Source: JAKPBU01 sp964425695 (GTDB lineage Bacteria; Pseudomonadota; Gammaproteobacteria; Xanthomonadales; Xanthomonadaceae). From it: DNA of 23,418 nt. A program made the position numbers and the translations under genes. Under the pieces are notes generated by a model. That model was not told the origin of the DNA. It ran no database searches and was given only the letters and a program-made list of their open reading frames with translations. Below are positions 15,863 to 22,159 of the stretch, piece after piece (the first letter of the stretch is position 1; each line of letters begins with the position of its first letter). The stretch lies in NCBI GenBank assembly GCA_964425695.1, contig CAYRNF010000025.1, forward strand, positions 1 through 23,418, in the 5' to 3' direction.

Positions 15863-16360
15863 TTACGCGTCGCGATTGTGCCGACGCATGACCCGCTGCT
15901 TCTCGCGTTCCCAGTCGCGCTGCTTGCTGGTGTCGCGCTTGTCGTGGGCCTGCTTGCCCTTGGCCAGGGCGAGCTCGGCCTTGACCTTGTTGCCTTTCCA
16001 GTACAGCGCGACCGGCACCACGGTGTAGCCGTCCCGCTGCACCTTGCCGATCAGCTGGTCGATCTCGCGCCGGTGCAGCAGCAGCTTGCGGTCGCGGCGG
16101 TCGTTGGCCACCACGTGGGTGGACGCGGAGATCAGCGGCGTGATCTGCGAGCCGTACAGGAACAGCTCACCGCCGCGCACCATCGCGTAGGCATCGCCGA
16201 TGTTGGCCCGCCCGGCGCGGATCGCCTTGAGCTCCCAGCCCTGCAGCGCCAGCCCGGCTTCCAGCTTCTGTTCCAGGTGGTATTCGTGGCGCGCGCGCTT
16301 GTTCAGCGCGATCGTGCCGCCGCCGCCCTTTGCCTTATCCTTTGCGCCCTTCTTGCCCAT
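15863..16360 (-). CDS. smpB: SmpB, tmRNA-binding protein
   Basis: A 165-residue oligonucleotide-binding-fold protein that binds the tRNA-like end of tmRNA and brings it to stalled ribosomes. The family signature is present: LNKRARHEYHLEQKLEAGLALQGWELKAIRAGRANI, with the later LYGSQITPL and the basic tail KGKQAHDKRDTSKQRDWEREKQRVMRRH that fills the mRNA channel. The ATG at 16360 gives the normal MGKKG start. An ATG 18 nt upstream (16378) would place the start inside a 16-bp palindrome and is less likely. The gene is divergent from ratA with 43 nt between the starts, an arrangement also found in enterobacteria. Confidence 0.97.
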   Translation of the reverse strand: MGKKGAKDKAKGGGGTIALNKRARHEYHLEQKLEAGLALQGWELKAIRAGRANIGDAYAMVRGGELFLYGSQITPLISASTHVVANDRRDRKLLLHRREIDQLIGKVQRDGYTVVPVALYWKGNKVKAELALAKGKQAHDKRDTSKQRDWEREKQRVMRRHNRDA

Positions 16361-16369
16361 CCCGCCATT

Positions 16370-16385
16370 GTCGCGCATGCGCGAC
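16370..16385. promoter_or_regulatory. 16-bp palindrome between smpB and ratA
   Basis: GTCGCGCATGCGCGAC is a perfect 16-bp palindrome in the 43-nt divergent spacer. It overlaps a possible smpB -10 (GACAAT, complement of 16367-16372, 6 nt before the smpB ATG). It could be an operator or simply a chance GC-rich palindrome. Confidence 0.4.
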
Positions 16386-16403
16386 GCCGGAAGCCAACGC
16401 CCG

Positions 16404-16832
16404 ATGCCCAAGATCCAGCGCAGCGCCCTGGTGGAACATTCCGCGGCCCGCATGTTCGCGCTGGTCAACGACGTCGAGGCGTACCCCGGCCGCTTCGACT
16501 GGTGCCTGGGTGCGGACGTGATCGAACGCAACGACGCGCGCGTGGTGGCGCGCCTGGATCTTGGACTCGGCGGGTTCCACACGTGGTTCACCACCCAGAA
16601 CACGCTTGCGCCACCACACCATATCGACATGGAGCTGCGCGACGGCCCGTTCCGCCGCCTGCAGGGTCGCTGGCAGTTCCACGCCCTGGACGAATCCGCC
16701 TGCAAGGTGAGCCTGGTGCTGGATTTCGAACCGCACAGCATGCTGCTGGCGCCCGCGCTGAGCCTGGGCATGCAGGCGCTGGCGGACCGGATGGTGGACG
16801 ACTTCGTGCGCGTGGCGGACCAGGCAACGTGA
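16404..16832 (+). CDS. ratA: RatA-family START-domain protein (ubiquinone-binding COQ10 type)
   Basis: A 142-residue single-domain protein of the polyketide cyclase/START superfamily, COQ10 group. The marks are IQRSALVEHSAARMFALVNDVEAYPGRFDWCLGADV at the start, the strand-rich middle ending GRWQFHAL, and the C-terminal helix ALADRMVDDFVRVAD. In E. coli RatA was reported as a toxin that blocks association of the 50S and 30S subunits, while the mitochondrial relatives (COQ10) bind coenzyme Q, so its real role is debated. Its place beside smpB and before ratB/rnfH is the standard one. The ATG at 16404 has GGAAG about 13 nt upstream. A longer frame exists upstream but runs into smpB. Confidence 0.92.
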   Translation: MPKIQRSALVEHSAARMFALVNDVEAYPGRFDWCLGADVIERNDARVVARLDLGLGGFHTWFTTQNTLAPPHHIDMELRDGPFRRLQGRWQFHALDESACKVSLVLDFEPHSMLLAPALSLGMQALADRMVDDFVRVADQAT

Positions 16833-16842
16833 GGCCCGCGCC

Positions 16843-17103
16843 GTGAAGGTGGAGGTCGTCCGCGCGTGGCCGCGCCACGCGGAGCGGCGCCTGCTCGACC
16901 TGCCCGAGGACGCAACCGTGGACGATGCGGTGCGCGCCAGCGGACTGTCACTGGAGGGCGTTGCGGGGTTGGCCGTGTACGGCGAGCGCGTCACCGGTGG
17001 GCGCGTGCTGCGCGCGGGCGAACGCGTCGAACTGCTGGCGGGGCTGGTTGCCGACCCGAAGGAAGCCCGCCGCAGGCGGGCGGGGCAGGCGCGCCGTTCC
17101 TAG
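16843..17103 (+). CDS. ratB: RnfH/RatB ubiquitin-like small protein
   Basis: An 86-residue protein of the RnfH family (UPF0125), a beta-grasp fold. The family pattern is visible: KVEVVRAWPRHAERRLLDLPEDATVDDAV, then the conserved VYGERVTGGRVLRAGERVELLAGLVADPKEARRRRA. A GTG start at 16843 lies 10 nt after ratA, so the two are cotranscribed. Its function is not established; in E. coli ratB is described as the partner of the ratA toxin gene. Its TAG stop is formed by the palindrome CTAG, which also supplies the bamE stop on the other strand. Confidence 0.9.
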   Translation: MKVEVVRAWPRHAERRLLDLPEDATVDDAVRASGLSLEGVAGLAVYGERVTGGRVLRAGERVELLAGLVADPKEARRRRAGQARRS

Positions 17104-17507
17104 CGGCGCCGGCTCTTCTTGCTGTCCTTGGCCAGGTTGGGCCCGAACTTGCGGGTCACGAATCCCACCAGTTCCGCGTCCTGCTCAGGGAAGTACTCGC
17201 CTTCCCAGCGGGCCAACGCGTCGTTCTCGAACCACAGGGTCATGTTCTTGACCTCGGTGGTGCCGCGGCGGTTGGTGCGTTGCGTGGCGGTGTAATCCCA
17301 GCGGTCGTGGTGGAACGGGTCGGCGATGGAAGGCGAGCCGATCAACGCCTCGACCTGCTGCTTGCTCATGCCGGCCTGGAGCTGGTCCACCTGCGCCTTC
17401 TCCAGCAGGTTGCCCTGGTAGATCGGCTGCTTGTAGAGAATGCCGCAGCCGGCGGTGGCCGTTGCGATCAGCGTGGCGAGCAGGAGGTTCTGGGACAGCG
17501 GGCGCAT
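17100..17507 (-). CDS. bamE: BamE (SmpA/OmlA), outer-membrane lipoprotein of the BAM complex
   Basis: A 135-residue lipoprotein that helps BamA/BamD insert beta-barrel proteins. The signal peptide ends TAGC with the lipidated Cys21. The mature part has the family stretch YKQPIYQGNLLEKAQVDQLQAGMSKQQVEALIGSPSIADPFHHDRWDY, followed by LWFENDALARWEGE. The C-terminus is a basic tail (KDSKKSRRR). It is head-to-head with fur, the arrangement known for omlA and fur in Xanthomonas. The stop codon shares CTAG (17100-17103) with ratB. A -10 candidate TATCAT (complement of 17537-17542) would give a leader of about 22 nt. Confidence 0.95.
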   Translation of the reverse strand: MRPLSQNLLLATLIATATAGCGILYKQPIYQGNLLEKAQVDQLQAGMSKQQVEALIGSPSIADPFHHDRWDYTATQRTNRRGTTEVKNMTLWFENDALARWEGEYFPEQDAELVGFVTRKFGPNLAKDSKKSRRR

Positions 17508-17536
17508 GCGGCGTGCCTGGGGCGGATCAGCGGCCG

Positions 17537-17546
17537 ATGATACACT
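17537..17546. promoter_or_regulatory. Overlapping divergent -10 elements for bamE and fur
   Basis: The minus strand reads TATCAT (complement of 17537-17542, 5 of 6) for bamE. The plus strand reads TGATACACT (17538-17546), an extended -10 of the TGn-TACACT type, for fur. The two overlap, so the polymerases could not bind at the same time. Neither has a good -35. The fur leader would be about 140 nt. Confidence 0.4.
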
Positions 17547-17621
17547 GCGGCGGCGCGCGGACGGGTGGCGCGCAGCTCCGTTAAGCCGCCGTTGCGAGCC
17601 TTGATTCGCGTCGGCGGGGCT

Positions 17622-17653
17622 CGGTGGACTCGCGCTCCGGCACGCGTCCACCG
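17622..17653 (+). other. Hairpin in the fur leader
   Basis: Perfect 8-bp arms CGGTGGAC (17622-17629) and GTCCACCG (17646-17653) enclose a 16-nt loop, ending 38 nt before the fur start codon. It could affect fur message stability or translation. Confidence 0.35.
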
Positions 17654-17691
17654 TGGGACGGGATTCGGCTCGAACCAGGGTGGATGTGACG

Positions 17692-18093
17692 ATGGAATCG
17701 CAGGAACTGCGCAAGGCCGGCCTCAAGGTCACCCACCCGCGGATGCGCATCCTGGAGTTGCTCGAGCAGACCCGGCCGCGGCACATGACCGCCGAAGACA
17801 TCTACCGCCACCTGCTCGAGAGCGGCGAGGAAATCGGCCTGGCGACCGTGTACCGGGTACTCACACAGTTCGAAGCGGCCGGCCTGGTGCTCAAGCACAA
17901 CTTCGAGGGCGGCCATGCCGTCTACGAACTCGACCGCGGAGAGCACCACGACCACATGGTGGACATCGACACCGGCAAGGTGATCGAGTTCCACAGCGAG
18001 GAGATCGAGCGCCTGCAGTCCGAGATCGCGGCCAAGCACGGCTATGTGATCGAGGAACATGCGCTGGTGCTGTACGTGCGCAAGAAGCGCTAG
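17692..18093 (+). CDS. fur: Fur, ferric uptake regulator
   Basis: A 133-residue iron-responsive repressor. The N-terminal winged helix contains LKVTHPRMRILELLE and the recognition helix EIGLATVYRVLTQFEAAGLV. The dimerisation half has the metal-binding HHDH (85-88) and GKVIEF, with later His and Glu residues of the regulatory site. The two Cys that form the structural zinc site in E. coli Fur (HLICLDCG) are replaced by Asp91 and Thr94, and the protein has no Cys at all, so it must lack that site. The start MESQELRKAGLKVT at 17692 gives the usual length; an upstream ATG in frame at 17653 adds 13 non-conserved residues and lies on a leader hairpin. It is divergent from bamE. Confidence 0.96.
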   Translation: MESQELRKAGLKVTHPRMRILELLEQTRPRHMTAEDIYRHLLESGEEIGLATVYRVLTQFEAAGLVLKHNFEGGHAVYELDRGEHHDHMVDIDTGKVIEFHSEEIERLQSEIAAKHGYVIEEHALVLYVRKKR

Positions 18094-18098
18094 CGCGC

Positions 18099-18455
18099 GT
18101 GGAAACCTCGGGGCTGCAGGCCGCGAAGCTGGCGGTGATGTCGCTGACCAACCTGTCACGCGATGCGCTGCACGTGCATGCCGGCTTGCTGGTCTTCGTG
18201 GCGTCGGCCTTCGTGCTGCGCAGCAACCTGCGTTCGCCGTGGCCCTGGCTGGCCGCCTTGGCCGTGGCGTGCGGGATGGAAGCGATGGACGCGGTGGACG
18301 GCATCGTTTCGTACGGCCATTGGCGCGTACGCGCCAGCGTGCACGACGTGGTCAACACCATGTTCTGGCCCACCGTGCTGGCGCTGGCCTGCCGGTACAC
18401 GCGGGTGGCGGCCCCTCCGGCTGCCGGCGCCGCGGCGCGTGGGCCGCACGAGTAG
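18099..18455 (+). CDS. Small uncharacterised membrane protein after fur
   Basis: A 118-residue protein if the GTG at 18099 is used (5 nt after the fur stop), or 105 residues from the ATG at 18138. Three hydrophobic stretches are seen: HAGLLVFVASAFVL, WPWLAALAVACGM and VVNTMFWPTVLALAC, so it is probably an inner-membrane protein. Conserved-looking residues include LSRDALHVHAG near the start and EAMDAVDG and HDVVNTMFWP later, a pattern that recalls small integral proteins annotated as hypothetical or VanZ-like; I do not recognise a function. The very close spacing to fur suggests cotranscription. Codon use and GC are like its neighbours. Confidence 0.65.
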   Translation: METSGLQAAKLAVMSLTNLSRDALHVHAGLLVFVASAFVLRSNLRSPWPWLAALAVACGMEAMDAVDGIVSYGHWRVRASVHDVVNTMFWPTVLALACRYTRVAAPPAAGAAARGPHE

Positions 18456-18473
18456 GGAGCGCCGTGGGAATGG

Positions 18474-18495
18474 CGCGCGATCAACGCGCGATCAA
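18474..18495 (+). repeat. 11-bp perfect tandem repeat
   Basis: CGCGCGATCAA is present twice in direct succession (18474-18484 and 18485-18495), about 20 nt after the small membrane gene. The CGCGCG parts can pair into a 6-bp hairpin with an ATCAA loop. The 109-nt gap up to the recN stop contains nothing else recognisable. Confidence 0.6.
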
Positions 18496-18564
18496 GCGGC
18501 GGCATCCGCGTATCGTGCATCCAGGCGACACAGCCCAGGGCCCCTCGCGGCGCGGCAGGCGGCT

Positions 18565-20241
18565 TCAGCGCGTCAGCAGCTTCTTCGCCGCGGCGCGCGC
18601 TTCCCGGCTCACTTCCACGCCGCCGAGCATGCGCGCCAGTTCCTCGGTGCGCGCCTTGTCGTCAAGCAGTTCCACCGCGCTCTGGGTCATGCCTTCCACC
18701 GGCGCCTTGCTGACCCGGTAGTGCACGTGGCCCTGCGCCGCGACCTGCGGCAGATGGGTCACGCACAGCGCCTGGCGGCGCTCGCCCAGCGCACGCAGCT
18801 TGTGTCCGACGATCTCCGCGGTGGCCCCGCCGATGCCGGAGTCGACTTCGTCGAACACCATGGTGGGGACCAGGTCGTGGCCCAGTGCGGCGACCTCGAT
18901 CGCCAGCGAGATCCGCGACAGCTCGCCGCCGGAGGCGACCTTGCGCAGCGGCCGTGGCGGCTGGCCGGCGTTGGCCGAGACCAGGAACTCCGCGCGCTCC
19001 GCGCCGGCGGCATCGGGCGCGGCGTCCTCCACCGGTAGCAGCGCGGCCTGGAACACGCCGCCGCCCATTCCCAGTTCGCCGATCAGCGTCGAGACGCGAT
19101 CCGAGAGCGTGGAAGCCGCCTGTCCGCGCGCCCGGGTCAGCTGGGCGGCGGCGTTGCGCCATGCAGCGGCCGCCGCGTCCAGCTCGGCGTCGAGCCGGTC
19201 CAGGCGCTCCCCGGCGCCGCGCAGCGCCTCGAGTTCCCGCGCGATCGCGTCGCGACGCTGCGCAAGTTCCTCGGGTGCGACGCGGTGCTTGCGCGCGAGG
19301 TCGTGCAGGCGCGACAGGCTGCGGTCGAGTTCGTCGTAGCGCTCGGGATCCAGGTCCAGGTCGCCGCGGATGCGCTCCAGCAGCGACAGCGCCTCGTCGA
19401 GCTGGATCGCGGCGGCATCGAGCATGGCGCCGACATCCGCCAGGCGCGGCTCGTCGGGGGTCGACTTGTCCAGCAGGTGCCGGATCTGGTGCAGCCGGTC
19501 GGCCAGGGCGGGGCCGTCCTCGCCCGCAAGGCCGCCGACCGCGGCTTCGCAGGCGGCGATCAGTCCCGCGGCATTGGCCTGGCGGCGATGCGCTCCGACC
19601 AGCTCGGCGATGGCCTCCGGCTCCAGCCGTTCGCGCTCCAGTTCGCGCCACTGGTGGTCGAGCAGGGCGATGCGATCGGAGACGTCGCCCTGGGCCAGCA
19701 GCCGCTGGCGCTCGGCCTGCAGCGCAGCCCAGGTGCCGGCCGTTCGGCACACGTCTTCCAGCACGCCCGCATGGCCGCCGAAATCGTCGAGCAGGGCCAG
19801 CTGCGCCTGCCGCGACAGCAGCGCCTGGTGTTCGTGCTGGCCGTGGATTTCCACCAGGCGCCCAGCCAGCTCCGACAGCTGCGCCAGCGTGGCCGGCCTG
19901 CCGTTGATCCAGGTACGCGAGCCGCCGTCGGCGCGCAGGGTGCGGCGCAAATGGCAGGTGTCCGCATCTTCCTGGTCGGCATCGAGCATCTCGTGTTCGA
20001 GCAGCCAGGCACGTGCGGCCGGCGCGTCGTCCAGCGCGAACTGCGCCGACAGCTCGGCGCGCTGCGCGCCATGCCGGACCATGCCGCTGTCGGCACGCTG
20101 GCCGGACAGAAACCCCAGTGCGTCCACCAGCAGCGACTTGCCCGCGCCGGTTTCGCCGGAGATCACGGTAAGACCAGGCCCGAACTCCAGCTCGGTGGCA
20201 CGGACAACGGCGAAATCGCGGATGGCCAGATGGGTCAGCAT
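18565..20241 (-). CDS. recN: RecN, SMC-like DNA repair ATPase
   Basis: A 558-residue protein that binds and tethers broken DNA ends in recombinational double-strand break repair. Walker A GETGAGKS is at 29-36, and the LVEIHGQHEHQALL region follows at about residues 127-140. A central coiled coil spans about 150-400. The ABC signature ASGGELS has Ser437, and Walker B TMVFDEVDSGIGG has Asp464 and Glu465. The C-terminus has CVTHLPQVAAQGHVHYRV. Length is close to E. coli RecN (553). The ATG at 20241 gives MLTHLAIRDFAVV, the normal start. It is divergent from hrcA over 42 nt. A CACAAT -10 candidate lies 9 nt before its ATG. No LexA-type box was recognised by eye. Confidence 0.97.
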   Translation of the reverse strand: MLTHLAIRDFAVVRATELEFGPGLTVISGETGAGKSLLVDALGFLSGQRADSGMVRHGAQRAELSAQFALDDAPAARAWLLEHEMLDADQEDADTCHLRRTLRADGGSRTWINGRPATLAQLSELAGRLVEIHGQHEHQALLSRQAQLALLDDFGGHAGVLEDVCRTAGTWAALQAERQRLLAQGDVSDRIALLDHQWRELERERLEPEAIAELVGAHRRQANAAGLIAACEAAVGGLAGEDGPALADRLHQIRHLLDKSTPDEPRLADVGAMLDAAAIQLDEALSLLERIRGDLDLDPERYDELDRSLSRLHDLARKHRVAPEELAQRRDAIARELEALRGAGERLDRLDAELDAAAAAWRNAAAQLTRARGQAASTLSDRVSTLIGELGMGGGVFQAALLPVEDAAPDAAGAERAEFLVSANAGQPPRPLRKVASGGELSRISLAIEVAALGHDLVPTMVFDEVDSGIGGATAEIVGHKLRALGERRQALCVTHLPQVAAQGHVHYRVSKAPVEGMTQSAVELLDDKARTEELARMLGGVEVSREARAAAKKLLTR

Positions 20242-20267
20242 GCGGGGCGCATTGTGCCTGAGGGACT

Positions 20268-20276
20268 TGCTACTCT
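20268..20276 (+). promoter_or_regulatory. hrcA: Extended -10 promoter candidate for hrcA
   Basis: TGC-TACTCT (20268-20276) fits the TGn extended -10 form and ends 7 nt before the hrcA ATG. The message would then start at or near the start codon. No CIRCE inverted repeat is present here. Confidence 0.4.
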
Positions 20277-20283
20277 GGCCCGC

Positions 20284-21360
20284 ATGGTTCGCAGCAAACG
20301 AGACAGCGGCGGCGATGCGACGGGACTCGATCCGCGTGCCCGCCAGCTGCTGCGCACGCTGATCGGCCGCTACATCCGCGACGGCGAACCGGTCGGTTCG
20401 CAGACGCTCGCGCGCCATGCGGGGCTGGATGTCAGCCCGGCCACCATCCGCAACATCCTGGCCGACCTCGAGGACGTCGGCCTGCTCAGCGCCGCGCACG
20501 CGTCGGCCGGGCGGGTGCCCACGCCGCAGGGGTATCGCGTGTTCGTGGATTCGCTGCTGCAGGTCAAGCCCCTGCGCGAGGCGGAGATGGCACGGCTGCG
20601 CGCGGAGATCGCCGGCGGGCAGGGCACGCAGTCGCTGCTGGGCAGCGCGTCGGAACTGCTGTCGGCCATGACCCATTTCGTGGGCGTGGTCAGCGCGCCG
20701 CGGCGGGAGCAGTTCGCGTTCCGCCACATCGATTTCGTGCCGCTGGACGCGCAGCGCGTGCTGGCGATCCTGGTGTTCGCCGACAACGACGTGCAGAACC
20801 GGATCATCCTCACCCGCCGCGCCTTCGATGCGTCCGAACTGGAGCGCGTCTCGAACTACCTCAACGAGCATTTCGCCGGGCGACCGGTGTCCGAGATCCG
20901 CTCGCGCCTGCTTGCCGAACTGCGCGACGCGCGCGACGAGATGGAGCAGCTGCTGGAAAGCAGCGTGGAGCTGGCCGAGCAGGCGCTGGCAAGCCCGGCG
21001 GAGAACGAGCAGGTGGTCCTGGCCGGGCAGAACCGGTTGATCGGCGTGCAGGACCTGTCCGACCTGGACCGGCTGCGCGAGCTGTTCGAGGCCTTCGCCC
21101 GCAAGCGCGAGATCCTGCAGCTGCTCGAGCGCACCATCCAGGCCCAGGGCGTGCGCATCTTCATCGGCGAGGAGACCGGCCTTGCGCCACTGGAAGGCAT
21201 GTCGCTGGTGACCGCACCCTATGCCGCCGGTGGCCAGGTGCTCGGCGTGCTGGGCGTCATCGGCCCCAGCCGCATGGCCTACGACCGGGTGATCCCGGTG
21301 GTGCAGGCCGCGGCCGACGTCCTGGGCGCTGCCTTGAATCCGGATCGCACGCCCTCATAG
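20284..21360 (+). CDS. hrcA: HrcA, heat-inducible transcription repressor
   Basis: A 358-residue repressor that binds CIRCE operators, usually before groESL, and whose folding depends on GroEL. The N-terminal winged helix includes LLRTLIGRYIRDGEPVGSQTLAR, the recognition stretch SPATIRNILADLEDVGLL, and the wing HASAGRVPTPQGYRVFVD. The C-terminal GAF-like part has the conserved VRIFIGEE and the final GVIGPSRMAYDRVIPVV. It is the first gene of hrcA-grpE-dnaK, the standard order in this family of bacteria. grpE follows after 45 nt, so it is probably in the same transcript. Length is normal (about 350). Confidence 0.96.
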   Translation: MVRSKRDSGGDATGLDPRARQLLRTLIGRYIRDGEPVGSQTLARHAGLDVSPATIRNILADLEDVGLLSAAHASAGRVPTPQGYRVFVDSLLQVKPLREAEMARLRAEIAGGQGTQSLLGSASELLSAMTHFVGVVSAPRREQFAFRHIDFVPLDAQRVLAILVFADNDVQNRIILTRRAFDASELERVSNYLNEHFAGRPVSEIRSRLLAELRDARDEMEQLLESSVELAEQALASPAENEQVVLAGQNRLIGVQDLSDLDRLRELFEAFARKREILQLLERTIQAQGVRIFIGEETGLAPLEGMSLVTAPYAAGGQVLGVLGVIGPSRMAYDRVIPVVQAAADVLGAALNPDRTPS

Positions 21361-21405
21361 GTTGGCGGATCGGGCGCCCCACCACCGCCCGCGAGCCAAT
21401 CCTGC

Positions 21406-21942
21406 ATGCAGCACACCCACGACCCGTCGGCCGAAGACCAGGGCCTGCCGCCGCACGGCGCCGCCGAACCGAACGCCTCCGGCGAGAGCCCGGAAGACCA
21501 GATCGAGGCCCTCCGGGCCGAACTCGAGCAGCTGCGTGCGCAGGGCCTGCTCGAGCGCGCCGACCTGGAGAACCAGCGCAAGCGCCTGGTGCGCGACGTC
21601 GAACAGGCCCGGCGATTCGCGAACGAGCGCCTGCTCGCCGACCTGCTGCCGCTGTTCGACAGCATGGAAGCGGGCCTGGCTACCGCCGCCGCGGACGATC
21701 CGCTGCGCGCCGGCCTGGAGCTGACCTTGAAGCAGCTGCACACCATCGCCGAAAAGAACGGATTGACCGAGGTGGCGCCCGCCGCGGGCGACGCCTTCGA
21801 CCCCGAGCGCCACCAGGCCATGAGCATGGTGGAAGCCGCCGGCATCCCGCCCGGCGCGGTGGCCCAGGTGTTCCAGAAGGGCTACGTACTGAACGACCGC
21901 CTGTTGCGGCCGGCGCTGGTGGTGGTCGCCCGCAGCGACTGA
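21406..21942 (+). CDS. grpE: GrpE, nucleotide exchange factor of DnaK
   Basis: A 178-residue cochaperone that releases ADP from DnaK. An acidic, low-complexity N-terminus (to about residue 28) is followed by a long helix (IEALRAELEQLRAQGLLERADLENQRKR), the four-helix region LLPLFDSMEAGL, and the C-terminal beta domain with FDPERHQAMSMVE and the signature QKGYVLNDRLLRPALVVVA. It starts at 21406 with no strong ribosome site in the 45-nt gap after hrcA. A 217-nt gap with a heat-shock promoter separates it from dnaK. Confidence 0.96.
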   Translation: MQHTHDPSAEDQGLPPHGAAEPNASGESPEDQIEALRAELEQLRAQGLLERADLENQRKRLVRDVEQARRFANERLLADLLPLFDSMEAGLATAAADDPLRAGLELTLKQLHTIAEKNGLTEVAPAAGDAFDPERHQAMSMVEAAGIPPGAVAQVFQKGYVLNDRLLRPALVVVARSD

Positions 21943-21946
21943 CCGG

Positions 21947-22004
21947 CTTTCGGGAGCGTTTCGGCGGCGAGCGGTTGTCGCTGCCCACGGCCAGTTCCCG
22001 AAAG
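21947..22004 (+). repeat. Inverted repeat after grpE
   Basis: CTTTCGGGA (21947-21955) and its complement TCCCGAAAG (21996-22004) flank a 40-nt GC-rich segment, starting 5 nt after the grpE stop. No T-run follows. It may form a long stem-loop at the end of the grpE message, but this is uncertain. Confidence 0.35.
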
Positions 22005-22068
22005 GTCGCGACGCGAGCCCCCCGGCCGCGCCGCAAGGGGTTGGAGGCGGCTGTCGCCGGGTCCCGCC

Positions 22069-22095
22069 CTTGAATCGGCCCGGCTCACCCCTAGA
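22069..22095 (+). promoter_or_regulatory. dnaK: Heat-shock (sigma-32) promoter of dnaK
   Basis: CTTGAA at 22069-22074 is a perfect sigma-32 -35 core. After a 13-nt spacer CCCCTAGA (22088-22095) resembles the CCCCATnT -10. RNA would start about 55-60 nt before the dnaK ATG. The leader then contains a small hairpin (TGCGGC-TTT-GCCGCA, 22107-22121). No CIRCE element is seen. Confidence 0.75.
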
Positions 22096-22159
22096 TACGC
22101 CCCAGCTGCGGCTTTGCCGCAAATCCATATCCAGCAAGTTTCGAGAGGGAGCACACACC

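Noticed and set aside
20242..20283. CIRCE operator or LexA box between recN and hrcA
   Set aside because: No TTAGCACTC-N9-GAGTGCTAA pattern and no recognisable SOS box are visible in the 42 nt.
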